Shown here: in pieces, positions 44,204-52,169 of the stretch
Layout: every line of letters starts with the position of its first letter
Numbering within the stretch: position 1 is the stretch's first letter
The notes under the pieces: model-generated
Told to the model about the DNA's origin: nothing
Database searches by the model: none
What the model saw: only the letters and a program-made list of their open reading frames with translations
Translations under genes and position numbers: made by a program
Origin: Mesorhizobium sp. CA8
Lineage (GTDB): Bacteria > Pseudomonadota > Alphaproteobacteria > Rhizobiales > Rhizobiaceae
Assembly: GCF_020164955.1 (NCBI RefSeq)
Contig: NZ_JAIUHG010000016.1
Coordinates: forward strand, 62,001 to 126,000
Length of the DNA: 64,000 bases
Direction of reading: 5' to 3'

Positions 44204-45858
44204 TGGCTGGCGACAATTCCGGGCAAGGAAGCGAATGGTGGCGCGGCTGCGTCATCTACCAGGTCTATCAGCGCTCGTTCCAGGACACGACCGGCGACGG
44301 CAGCGGTGACCTCAAGGGCATCACCGCGCGGCTCGCCCATATCGCTTCCCTCGGCGTCGACGCCGTCTGGCTCTCGCCCTTCTTCAAGTCGCCGATGGCC
44401 GACATGGGCTATGACGTGTCGGACTACCGCGACGTCGATCCGATGTTCGGCACGCTGGAGGATTTCGACGCGCTGGTCGCCGAGGCGCACCGGCTCGGCC
44501 TCAAGCTCATCATCGACCAGGTGATCTCGCACTCGTCGGACAAGCACGAATGGTTCGTCGAGAGCCGCGCCAGCCGCGACAATGCCAAGGCCGACTGGTA
44601 TGTCTGGGCCGACGCCAAGCCGGATGGCAGCGCGCCCAACAACTGGCAATCGCTGTTCGGCGGGCCGGCCTGGGAATGGGACGCCACCCGCCGGCAATAT
44701 TACATGCACAATTTTCTCGCCGCGCAGCCGGATTTGAACTTCCACAATCCGGAGGTGCAGGATGCGGTCCTCGACACCGTACGCTTCTGGCTGGAGCGCG
44801 ACGTCGACGGCTTCCGGCTCGACACCGTGAACTACTATGTCCACGACCGCTGGCTGCGCGACAACCCGCCCTTGGCGTCAAGCGTCGCCGGAACCAATGG
44901 TGCGACCAGCACCTATGGCTTCCAGGAGCATCTTTTCGACAAGACGCGGCCCGAGAACCTCGACTTCCTGAAACGCTTCCGCGCGCTGCTCGACGAATAT
45001 CCGGACCGCGCCGCGGTCGGCGAGGTGGGCGACGAGGAGCGTTCCTTGCAGACGCTCGCCGCCTATGTCTCCGGCGGCGACAAATTGCAGATGTGCTACA
45101 CGTTCGACCTGCTTGGGCCGCAATTTTCCCCCGTCCATGTGCGCGGCTGCGTGGAGGCGTTCGAGACGACCGCCCCGGACGGCTGGGTCTGCTGGGCCTT
45201 CTCCAACCATGACGTCGTGCGCCATGTCAGCCGCTGGACGCGGCCCGGCGAGAGCCCGGATGCAGTGGCCAAGTTCTCGATCGCGCTGCTTGCCTGCCTA
45301 CGCGGGTCGATCTGCGTCTATCAGGGCGAGGAACTCGGCCTCGAGGAGGCGGAGCTAGCCTATGAGGATCTGCGCGATCCCGTCGGCATCCGCTTCTGGC
45401 CGGGCGTGAAGGGCAGGGACGGCTGCCGCACGCCGATGGTCTGGGAAGCGGCGGCCGAGAATGCCGGTTTTTCGACGGCCAAGCCCTGGCTGCCGGTGCC
45501 GCAGGCGCATCGCGCCCGGGCGGCCGACGTCCAGGATGGCGAGGAGCGGTCGGTGCTTGCCGCCTATCGCTCGATCCTTGCCTTGCGCAAGAGCCATCCC
45601 GCACTGATCCAAGGCGCGATCCGCTTTCTCGATGCCGAAGGCGATGTGCTCGCCTTTGTCCGCGAGCGCGACGGCGAAAGGCTGCTTTGCGTTTTCAATT
45701 TCTCGGCCGAGGCAACAGGCTGGGCGCTGCCCACGGAGATCGGCCAGGCCGAGATAACGGCATTTGACGTTGACGCCGCCGGCATTCTGACTGGTGTTGT
45801 CGAGGACAGCGTGCTGGCGCTGCCGCCTCTGGGCAGTTTCGTCGGCAGGATTGGCTGA
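44203..45858 (+). CDS. GH13 alpha-glucosidase
   Basis: 551 residues with the oligo-1,6-glucosidase/alpha-glucosidase layout: VIYQVYQRSFQDTTGDGSGDL at the start, nucleophile Asp in DGFRLDTVNYY, Glu in AAVGEVGDEE and third Asp in FSNHDVVRHVSR. The start overlaps the glgX stop, so it belongs to the glycogen operon. It resembles AglA of the Sinorhizobium alpha-glucoside system and may cut the maltooligosaccharides released by GlgX. Trehalulose, sucrose or isomaltose are other possible substrates. No agl transporter genes are present. Confidence 0.88.
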   Translation: MAGDNSGQGSEWWRGCVIYQVYQRSFQDTTGDGSGDLKGITARLAHIASLGVDAVWLSPFFKSPMADMGYDVSDYRDVDPMFGTLEDFDALVAEAHRLGLKLIIDQVISHSSDKHEWFVESRASRDNAKADWYVWADAKPDGSAPNNWQSLFGGPAWEWDATRRQYYMHNFLAAQPDLNFHNPEVQDAVLDTVRFWLERDVDGFRLDTVNYYVHDRWLRDNPPLASSVAGTNGATSTYGFQEHLFDKTRPENLDFLKRFRALLDEYPDRAAVGEVGDEERSLQTLAAYVSGGDKLQMCYTFDLLGPQFSPVHVRGCVEAFETTAPDGWVCWAFSNHDVVRHVSRWTRPGESPDAVAKFSIALLACLRGSICVYQGEELGLEEAELAYEDLRDPVGIRFWPGVKGRDGCRTPMVWEAAAENAGFSTAKPWLPVPQAHRARAADVQDGEERSVLAAYRSILALRKSHPALIQGAIRFLDAEGDVLAFVRERDGERLLCVFNFSAEATGWALPTEIGQAEITAFDVDAAGILTGVVEDSVLALPPLGSFVGRIG

Positions 45859-45865
45859 CCGCAGC

Positions 45866-47620
45866 TTACTGAACCAGCACCGAACGCCCGCAGGTCGCGC
45901 CGGTCACCCGGACGTCGGCCTCGCCGACACGCACGCCAAGCGCCCCGAGAACGTTGTAGACCAGGCTGTCGACCGGCGCGGTCACGCCGTTAAGCAGCGT
46001 CGTTACCGCCGGTTTCACCGTGCCGAGCAGGGCGGTCACATTGAGGCCTAGCCCCAGCGCATCGATCGAAAGCGACAGGTTGTTGACCAGCGATGTCGTG
46101 AGCGACTGCGTCAGGTTCTTTGTCGACACCGTCTTGATCGCCTTGTTGGCGATATCGGTGGCACTGAAGGTCAGGTTCGTCGGCGCCATATTGGTGACCG
46201 AGAAGGCCGACGAGCCTGTCACCTGCAGCAGCGGGATGAGCAACAGCCTCAGGTCCGCGATATCGGCGTTGGAGAAGGACTGCGGTTGGGTAAAGTCGGC
46301 AAAGCCGCTGGCATTGCTGTTTGCAAGATGCGCCGAGACGACGCCGGGCTGCGCGGCGATCGAGACATTGATGCTCGACGGCCCGGTCGGGCAGCTGATG
46401 TCGGTCAGCTTGGCTTCGGCATAGGCCACTTCGACATTGAGCGGCAGGTGGACGGCGACAAGGCTGGTGCCGCCGCCGAGATTGGAATTGCCGACGGTGA
46501 CGTCGGCGTTGAGCTTGATGCGCGTCTGCGCGGTGCGCACCACGCTGCCCGATTCTCCTACAGCCAGCCAGGGTGAACACTGCAAGGGCTCACCTATGGC
46601 CACGGCGAGGGTGGCGGATGTCAGCCCCGGAATGGTGGCGCCGAGATTGACCTGGACCTCGTTGTTGCCGTTCGCCAGTGCCGCCGCCGCCGTCAACATG
46701 CTCATGGCACTGGCGCCGACAGAAAGCCCGGCTGGCTTCTGTCCGAGGCCGAGGCTACCCACCGAGCCGAGATTGGCGAGATTGCAGAGCGGCACCTTGA
46801 CGGTGTTGGTGGCGCTGGAAGCCATGGTCTGCAAGGCGATTTTGGCCGTGCGGTCCAGCCCCGGCACGTTTGCCATGGCGGTGGCGATCTGGCCGATCGT
46901 TGCCTTGGAGGCGAGCACGTCGGAATAGCTCACACCGGTCAGATGCAATTGCGTCGCCAGCGCATCGGTGAACGAAAGAACGTCGACATCGGCCGACACC
47001 AGTGAATTGTAATCCATCACGCTGAGCGAGATGTTGCCGCCGAGAAGGCCGCCGAGAAGCGCGTTGAGAATGCCGCCATTGAGGCTGGCAAGCCGCGAGC
47101 CGACCGAAAAAGCAGCTTGCGGCTGCGCGCTGGCGATTGCCGTCGTGCCGAGGGTGGGCGGCGACATGATCGAGCCGGCGAAATAGAGCGTGCCCTGCTT
47201 CTTCAGCGACACCTGCACGGCATTGTAGGGCAGCTTGCCCGCCTCGAAACGGCTGCCGGCGGCAATGGTGCTGACGCCCGTGTAGCGCCCCGGCAAGATC
47301 TGGACGACCGCCTTGCTGGCGGTTGGCGCCACAGTGGTGCCCTGTTGCTGTACGGCGACCGAGGTGATGCCGTTGTCGGCGAGCGTCGTCAGCACCGCCT
47401 GCTGGGCATTGGTGATGTTCGAGGCCGCGGTGATGGCGGCGAGGTCAACGATCGACTGCGCGGCGCGCCGCTCGTTGTAAAGCGAGCCTTCGTCGATCGC
47501 GAAGGCGGTCAGCGCCAGCGCCACCGGCGTGCATAGCGCCGTCATGACGGCGAAATTCGCGCTCCGGTCGGCGAGCAGCCTACGTGTCGCCGCAATCAAT
47601 CCCCCCTTGGCCCGCATCAT
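45866..47620 (-). CDS. TadG-like Tad pilus-associated protein
   Basis: 584 residues. The N-terminus has an arginine-rich start, the helix FAVMTALCTPVALALTAFAIDEGSLYNERRAAQSIVDLAA (about residues 23-62) with the pilus-assembly Tad N-terminal pattern, then a long exported domain rich in Gly, Ala, Ser, Thr, Asn and Leu. Two Cys pairs occur in the distal half. ATG 47620 (or 47617) follows GGAGGGAT and overlaps the TadE-like stop. No TadA ATPase, TadB/C or prepilin peptidase is near, so it is an orphan pair. Role uncertain: cell-envelope or Tad-secreted. Confidence 0.7.
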   Translation of the reverse strand: MMRAKGGLIAATRRLLADRSANFAVMTALCTPVALALTAFAIDEGSLYNERRAAQSIVDLAAITAASNITNAQQAVLTTLADNGITSVAVQQQGTTVAPTASKAVVQILPGRYTGVSTIAAGSRFEAGKLPYNAVQVSLKKQGTLYFAGSIMSPPTLGTTAIASAQPQAAFSVGSRLASLNGGILNALLGGLLGGNISLSVMDYNSLVSADVDVLSFTDALATQLHLTGVSYSDVLASKATIGQIATAMANVPGLDRTAKIALQTMASSATNTVKVPLCNLANLGSVGSLGLGQKPAGLSVGASAMSMLTAAAALANGNNEVQVNLGATIPGLTSATLAVAIGEPLQCSPWLAVGESGSVVRTAQTRIKLNADVTVGNSNLGGGTSLVAVHLPLNVEVAYAEAKLTDISCPTGPSSINVSIAAQPGVVSAHLANSNASGFADFTQPQSFSNADIADLRLLLIPLLQVTGSSAFSVTNMAPTNLTFSATDIANKAIKTVSTKNLTQSLTTSLVNNLSLSIDALGLGLNVTALLGTVKPAVTTLLNGVTAPVDSLVYNVLGALGVRVGEADVRVTGATCGRSVLVQ

Positions 47621-48063
47621 ATCCCTCCGACGCGGATCGTCGATTGACTCTGGATCGTCGTGCCCGGCAACGGCAGCGTCCGGAACAGGTTCCAGATCGG
47701 CAGGTTGCGCGCATCGTAGGTGACCGAGACGACGAACTGGCTGCCGTCCGCGGCGCTGTCCTGCGCATTGACGGTCAGCTTGTTGGGATCGACGAAGGGA
47801 TAGCCCGAGACGTCGTGAGCGACGAAATCGGTAACCAGCGCCTGCCGCTCGGTCTGGTTGAGGCCGGCAATCGCCGTGCGCGCCGCATCGGCGGCGATCT
47901 GCTGTACCGAATGGCTGGCGCCGAAATAAATCCCATATGCAACCATGCCGAGCAGAAGCAGGATGAAGATCGGCGCCAGCATGGCGAATTCGATTGCCGA
48001 CGTACCCGTGGCGTCAGCCCGGAAACGACACCACAAAACGGGGAATTTTCGGTTTTTCAGCAT
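47617..48063 (-). CDS. TadE-like pseudopilin family protein
   Basis: About 148 residues from the ATG at 48063. After a basic start comes G-T-S-A-I-E-F-A-M-L-A-P followed by a hydrophobic helix (IFILLLLGMVAYGIYFGAS), the TadE pattern with glutamate five residues after the conserved Gly. Cleavage by a TadV/CpaA-type peptidase after that Gly is expected from the family. Its last codons overlap the TadG-like start (ATGATGA). The two are co-transcribed but lack the rest of a tad locus here. Confidence 0.8.
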   Translation of the reverse strand: MLKNRKFPVLWCRFRADATGTSAIEFAMLAPIFILLLLGMVAYGIYFGASHSVQQIAADAARTAIAGLNQTERQALVTDFVAHDVSGYPFVDPNKLTVNAQDSAADGSQFVVSVTYDARNLPIWNLFRTLPLPGTTIQSQSTIRVGGI

Positions 48064-48206
48064 GGCGCGGAGAATGCCAAAACCTGCCTGCAAAAACAGA
48101 AAACGCGTCGAACAACCGGCAGGTGTGCCAAGTTGAAGGCAAGCTCTAGCTTTAGTTTTCGCTGTTTTAGCGTGATGACGCTCACTTTGCGTCAAGCAGG
48201 CAATGG

Positions 48207-48235
48207 TTGAAATAAGATTTCGCTGTGTCTAGTCT
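48207..48235 (+). promoter_or_regulatory. Candidate promoter of the opp operon
   Basis: TTGAAA (48207-48212) and TAGTCT (48230-48235) are separated by 17 bases. The -10 match is only partial. Confidence 0.35.
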
Positions 48236-48245
48236 CCTGCCACCA

Positions 48246-48290
48246 GCCGCCGGAAGGGACCGGCGGCACGCCTGAAACGGGGCCGTTTCA
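48246..48290 (+). promoter_or_regulatory. Two perfect hairpins in the oppA leader
   Basis: GCCGCCGG (48246-48253) pairs with CCGGCGGC (48260-48267) around AAGGGA. TGAAACGG (48273-48280) pairs with CCGTTTCA (48283-48290) around GG; the second could equally be an operator. Both lie upstream of the Shine-Dalgarno AGGGAGAA. Confidence 0.55.
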
Positions 48291-48356
48291 ACGGTTCCGG
48301 GGTGTCAAAACTTAAGAAGGCGCGGCTGAGGGGCAGCGCCGACAGGGAGAAACTTC

Positions 48357-49949
48357 ATGCTGAAAGATCTGCTGAAGGCGACGGTGTTCGCCACCACATT
48401 GGCCTTGGCCGCCGGCACATTCTACACGCCGGCGTTCGCCGAGACTGTTTACAACCGCGGCGCCGCCGCCGAGGCGGAGACGGTCGATCCGCATAAGACT
48501 TCCACAGTCTATGAAGCCGATATTATACGCGACCTGTTCCAGGGTCTCGTCATGCATGACCAGAAGACGAACCTCATTCCTGGCGCCGCCGAAAGCTGGA
48601 CGGTATCGGATGACGGCACCGTCTACACCTTCAAGCTGCGCAAGGACGGCCTCTGGTCGGACGGCACCCCGGTGACGGCGGACGACTTCGTCTATTCGTT
48701 CCATCGGCTGGAAGATCCGGCCACCGCTGCAGAATACGCCTCGATGCTCTATCCGGTGAAGGGCGCCGAGGACTTCAACACCAAGAAAGGCAAGGCCGAG
48801 GATATGGGCGTGAAGGCAATCGACGCCAACACGCTGCAAGTCACGCTCAAGGCTCCGACACCCTATTTCCTGGAGATGCTGACCCACCAGGCGACCTATC
48901 CGGTCAACAAGGCTTCCATGGACAAGCTCGGCGCCGACTGGATCAAGCCGGGCAAGCTGGTCTCCAACGGCGCCTATACGCTGGCCGAGTGGGTTCCCAA
49001 CGACCATTTGAAATTGGTCAAGAACCCGAAGTTCTGGGACGCCGCGAGCGTCAAGCTCGACGTGGTCAACTACATCCCGACCGAGGATCGCTCGTCGGCG
49101 ATGAAGCGTTTCGAAGCAGGCGAACTCGACAGCTATGGCGATCTGCCGACCGAACAGCTCGCCGATCTAAAAACCAAATTCGGTGACCAGGTCCGCGTAG
49201 GGCCATATCTCGGTACTTATTATTATGCGATCAAGACCGACAAGGCGCCTTGGGACAATGTCGAGTTGCGCAACGCCATCTCGATGGCGATCGACCGCGA
49301 CTTCCTCGCCGAGAAGGTCTGGCAAAACTCGATGCTGCCTGGATATTCGATGGTGCCTCCGGGCATCGAGGGCTACACGCCGGCACTGGCCAAATATGCC
49401 GACATGCCGCAGATCGACCGCGAGGATGCGGCCAAGAAGATCCTGGAAAAGCTCGGCTACACGCCCGAGCATCCGTTGAAGATGGAGATCCGATACAACA
49501 CCTCGGAGAACCACAAGAACACGGCGGTCGCCATCCAGGAACAGCTGAAGCCGCTCGGCGTCGAGGTGACGCTGCTCAACACCGACACCAAGACCCACTA
49601 TAGCTTCCTCGAGCAGAAGGGTAACTACGACGTCGCCCGCGCCGCCTGGATCGCCGACTACAAGGATCCGGAGACCTTCCTCGGCATCTCGCGCAAGGCG
49701 AGCGGCAACAACTACTCGAACTACAACAGCCCTGCCTATGAAGCCGCTATGGACAAGGCAGCTGCCGCCGGCGGCAAGCCTGAGGAGCGCATGAAGGACC
49801 TCGCCGCAGCCGAGCGCATCCTCGTCGACGACGTCGGCGAGATCCCGCTTCTCTACTACAGCTACCACGATATCGTTTCCTCGAAGGTGCATGGCTTCGA
49901 AGACAATGTGATGGACATTCATCCGTCCCGCTTCATCTCCAAGGACTGA
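48357..49949 (+). CDS. oppA: Oligopeptide ABC transporter, substrate-binding protein
   Basis: 530 residues, SBP_bac_5 family. It has a Sec signal peptide (KDLLKATVFATTLALAAGTF, cleaved after FA), no lipobox, so soluble in the periplasm. Family blocks include VYNRGAAAEAETVDPHKT, PGAAESWTVSDDGTVYTF, SDGTPVTADDFVYSF and NAISMAIDRDFLAEKVW. It resembles OppA more than DppA (length, SNGAYTLAEWVPNDHL). First gene of oppA-B-C-DF; a strong hairpin follows the stop. Confidence 0.9.
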   Translation: MLKDLLKATVFATTLALAAGTFYTPAFAETVYNRGAAAEAETVDPHKTSTVYEADIIRDLFQGLVMHDQKTNLIPGAAESWTVSDDGTVYTFKLRKDGLWSDGTPVTADDFVYSFHRLEDPATAAEYASMLYPVKGAEDFNTKKGKAEDMGVKAIDANTLQVTLKAPTPYFLEMLTHQATYPVNKASMDKLGADWIKPGKLVSNGAYTLAEWVPNDHLKLVKNPKFWDAASVKLDVVNYIPTEDRSSAMKRFEAGELDSYGDLPTEQLADLKTKFGDQVRVGPYLGTYYYAIKTDKAPWDNVELRNAISMAIDRDFLAEKVWQNSMLPGYSMVPPGIEGYTPALAKYADMPQIDREDAAKKILEKLGYTPEHPLKMEIRYNTSENHKNTAVAIQEQLKPLGVEVTLLNTDTKTHYSFLEQKGNYDVARAAWIADYKDPETFLGISRKASGNNYSNYNSPAYEAAMDKAAAAGGKPEERMKDLAAAERILVDDVGEIPLLYYSYHDIVSSKVHGFEDNVMDIHPSRFISKD

Positions 49950-49962
49950 CAAGAAACCTTGG

Positions 49963-50000
49963 CCGCGCCGCCGCTCTCTTTTTGGGAGCGGCGGTCGCGG
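49963..50000 (+). promoter_or_regulatory. Intercistronic hairpin between oppA and oppB
   Basis: CCGCCGCTC (49968-49976) pairs with GAGCGGCGG (49986-49994), extended by CCGCG/CGCGG with a one-base bulge. The loop holds five T. A partial terminator or message-stabilising stem is expected here. Confidence 0.55.
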
Positions 50001-50126
50001 TCTGTCGTCGTGCCGGGCCGAAAGTCGGATTGGATTTTCAGGCTGCCCGGTGCGAAGATCAGAGATGCCGGCGCGCCACGGATCTTCGACTGGAGAGCCT
50101 GTCGCCCTGGCTGAAGCGGGGCGCCG

Positions 50127-51050
50127 ATGCTGCGTTATGTCTTCCGGCGGCTGTTGACCGCCATCCCGACGCTGTTCGTCATCGTGACAGTGGCGTTTTT
50201 CCTGATCCGCGTCGCGCCAGGCGGCCCGTTCAACCAGGAGCGGGGCTTGAGCCCTGAGATCAGGGCCAATCTCGAAGCCCAGTTCGGTCTCAACGATCCG
50301 CTCTGGCTGCAATATGTCCACTATCTCGGCAATCTTTTGCGCGGCAGTTTCGGCCCGAGCTACAATTTGCCGGATTTCACCGTCACCGAACTCTTCGCCA
50401 AGGGTCTGCCGATCTCGGTGCAGATCGGTACCTCGGCACTGGTGCTGGCGCTGGTGCTGGGCTCGATCCTCGGCACGATCGCGGCGCTCAACCAGAACAA
50501 AATAGGCGATTATTCTGTGATCGCTTTAGCCACCGCCGGCAGCACCATCCCCACCTTCGTCACCGCGCCGGTGATCCAGCTCGTGTTCGGGCTTTCCTGG
50601 AAGCTGCTGCCGATCGGCGGCTGGGGCGACGGCGCCTTGATCAACAAGGTCGGTCCGGTGCTGACGCTGGCCTTGCCGCAGATCGCCATCGTGGCCCGCC
50701 TGATGCGCGGCTCCATGATTGAGAGCCTGCGTTCGCATCATATCCGCACCGCCCGCGCGCTGGGCCTCTCCGACTGGTCGGTGGTCGTCAAGCACGCATT
50801 GCGCGGCGCCGTGCTGCCGATCGTCTCCTTCACCGGCCCGGCGGCAGCCGCGCTGTTGACCGGCTCGATCATCGTCGAGACGATCTTCTCCATCCCCGGG
50901 GTCGGCCGCTACTTCGTCGATGCCGCGCTCAACCGCGACTACACTCTGGTCATGGGAACCGTGGTGGTGATCGCGCTCTTCACCATCGTCTTCAACCTGA
51001 TCGTCGACCTGCTCTACGCGGTCGTCGACCCAAGGGTGCGCTATGACTGA
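50127..51050 (+). CDS. oppB: Oligopeptide ABC transporter, permease
   Basis: 307 residues with six transmembrane helices of the BPD_transp_1 fold. It starts MLRYVFRRLLTAIPTLFVIVT with the OppB/DppB N-terminal periplasmic region (RVAPGGPFNQERGLSPEI), and has the EAA-like coupling loop HIRTARALGLSDWSVVVKHAL. It ends with VDLLYAVVDPRVRYD. The stop overlaps oppC by eight bases. Confidence 0.93.
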   Translation: MLRYVFRRLLTAIPTLFVIVTVAFFLIRVAPGGPFNQERGLSPEIRANLEAQFGLNDPLWLQYVHYLGNLLRGSFGPSYNLPDFTVTELFAKGLPISVQIGTSALVLALVLGSILGTIAALNQNKIGDYSVIALATAGSTIPTFVTAPVIQLVFGLSWKLLPIGGWGDGALINKVGPVLTLALPQIAIVARLMRGSMIESLRSHHIRTARALGLSDWSVVVKHALRGAVLPIVSFTGPAAAALLTGSIIVETIFSIPGVGRYFVDAALNRDYTLVMGTVVVIALFTIVFNLIVDLLYAVVDPRVRYD

Positions 51051-52167
51051 GCTCGCCGTCGCGGTTCCCGAGCCGATCGTCGGCCGCTCGCTCTGGGGCA
51101 ATGCCTGGGCGCGGCTGAAGCGCAACCGCGCCGCGATGCTCAGCCTCTACTACCTGGCTTTTATCGCCGTCATCAGCATTTGCGGTCCGTGGGCCGTGCC
51201 ACATCAATACACCACCATCTATGGCGACTATGTGCGCATGCCGCCGAGCCTTTCGGCCTATCCAAAACCCGACATGATCCAGGGTGCGCTGGGCGACGCC
51301 ATCAAGCGCATGCGCGCCGAGATCAAGGAATGGCACCAGGACGGGAATCGCGTCATCGTGACCATCACCTCGACCAAGCCGATCGACGACCGCAACATCC
51401 GTTATCTCGACCGCTCCGACGCCTTCGATGATACCAGGATCGAGAACAAGTCGCCCGACGGCCTGGAAGTGACCATGAGCTCGGCCGTGAAGCAGCAATA
51501 TTTCTTCTTCGGCACCGACAACACCGGCCGCGACCTGCTCTCGCGCACGCTGATGGCCGGGCGCATATCCTTGGCCATCGGCCTGCTTGCCGGCGTCGTC
51601 GCCGGCGTCATCGGCGTCATCTACGGCGCGGCGGCTGGCTTTGCCGGCGGCCGGGTCGACGAGGTGATGATGCGCATCGTCGACGTGCTCTATTCGCTGC
51701 CCTTCATCTTCTTCGTCATCATGCTGGTGGTGTTCTTCGGCCGCAACTTCGTGCTGATGTTCCTGGCCGTCGGCGCTGTGCTGTGGCTCGACATGGCGCG
51801 CATCGTGCGCGGCCAGGCGCTGTCGATCCGCAGGCAGGAATATGTCCAGGCGGCGGAAGCCATGGGGGTCAGCCAGCGCGGCATCCTGCTGCGCCATGTC
51901 ATTCCGAACCTCCTCGGGCCGGTGGTTATCTACATGACGCTCCTGGTGCCGCAGGTCATCATCCTGGAAAGCTTCCTCTCCTTCCTCGGTCTCGGCGTGC
52001 AGGAGCCGATGACCAGCTGGGGCGTGCTGATCTCGGTCGGCGCCAAGAACATCGGCTATGCCAACTGGCTGCTCCTGTTCCCGGCCTTCTTCCTCGTCTC
52101 GACGCTGTTCGCGCTGAACTTCGTCGGCGACGGCCTGCGCGACGCGCTCGATCCGAAGGATCGATAA
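51043..52167 (+). CDS. oppC: Oligopeptide ABC transporter, permease with enlarged periplasmic loop
   Basis: 374 residues, about 70 more than E. coli OppC. After the first helix (MLSLYYLAFIAVISICGPWAV) comes a long soluble stretch with charged and Thr/Ser-rich strands (roughly residues 60-150) before the conserved FFFGTDNTGRDLLSRTLMAGR. Five further helices and the coupling loop EYVQAAEAMGVSQRGILLRHV follow. The insertion occupies the first periplasmic loop, where it may contact OppA. The open frame is continuous, so it is not a fusion artefact. Confidence 0.9.
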   Translation: MTELAVAVPEPIVGRSLWGNAWARLKRNRAAMLSLYYLAFIAVISICGPWAVPHQYTTIYGDYVRMPPSLSAYPKPDMIQGALGDAIKRMRAEIKEWHQDGNRVIVTITSTKPIDDRNIRYLDRSDAFDDTRIENKSPDGLEVTMSSAVKQQYFFFGTDNTGRDLLSRTLMAGRISLAIGLLAGVVAGVIGVIYGAAAGFAGGRVDEVMMRIVDVLYSLPFIFFVIMLVVFFGRNFVLMFLAVGAVLWLDMARIVRGQALSIRRQEYVQAAEAMGVSQRGILLRHVIPNLLGPVVIYMTLLVPQVIILESFLSFLGLGVQEPMTSWGVLISVGAKNIGYANWLLLFPAFFLVSTLFALNFVGDGLRDALDPKDR

Positions 52168-52169
52168 AG

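Noticed and set aside
51783..52169. Extended oppDF beginning inside oppC
   Set aside because: The extra residues are Arg/Pro/Gly-rich shadow of oppC; ATG 52170 follows the oppC stop by two bases.
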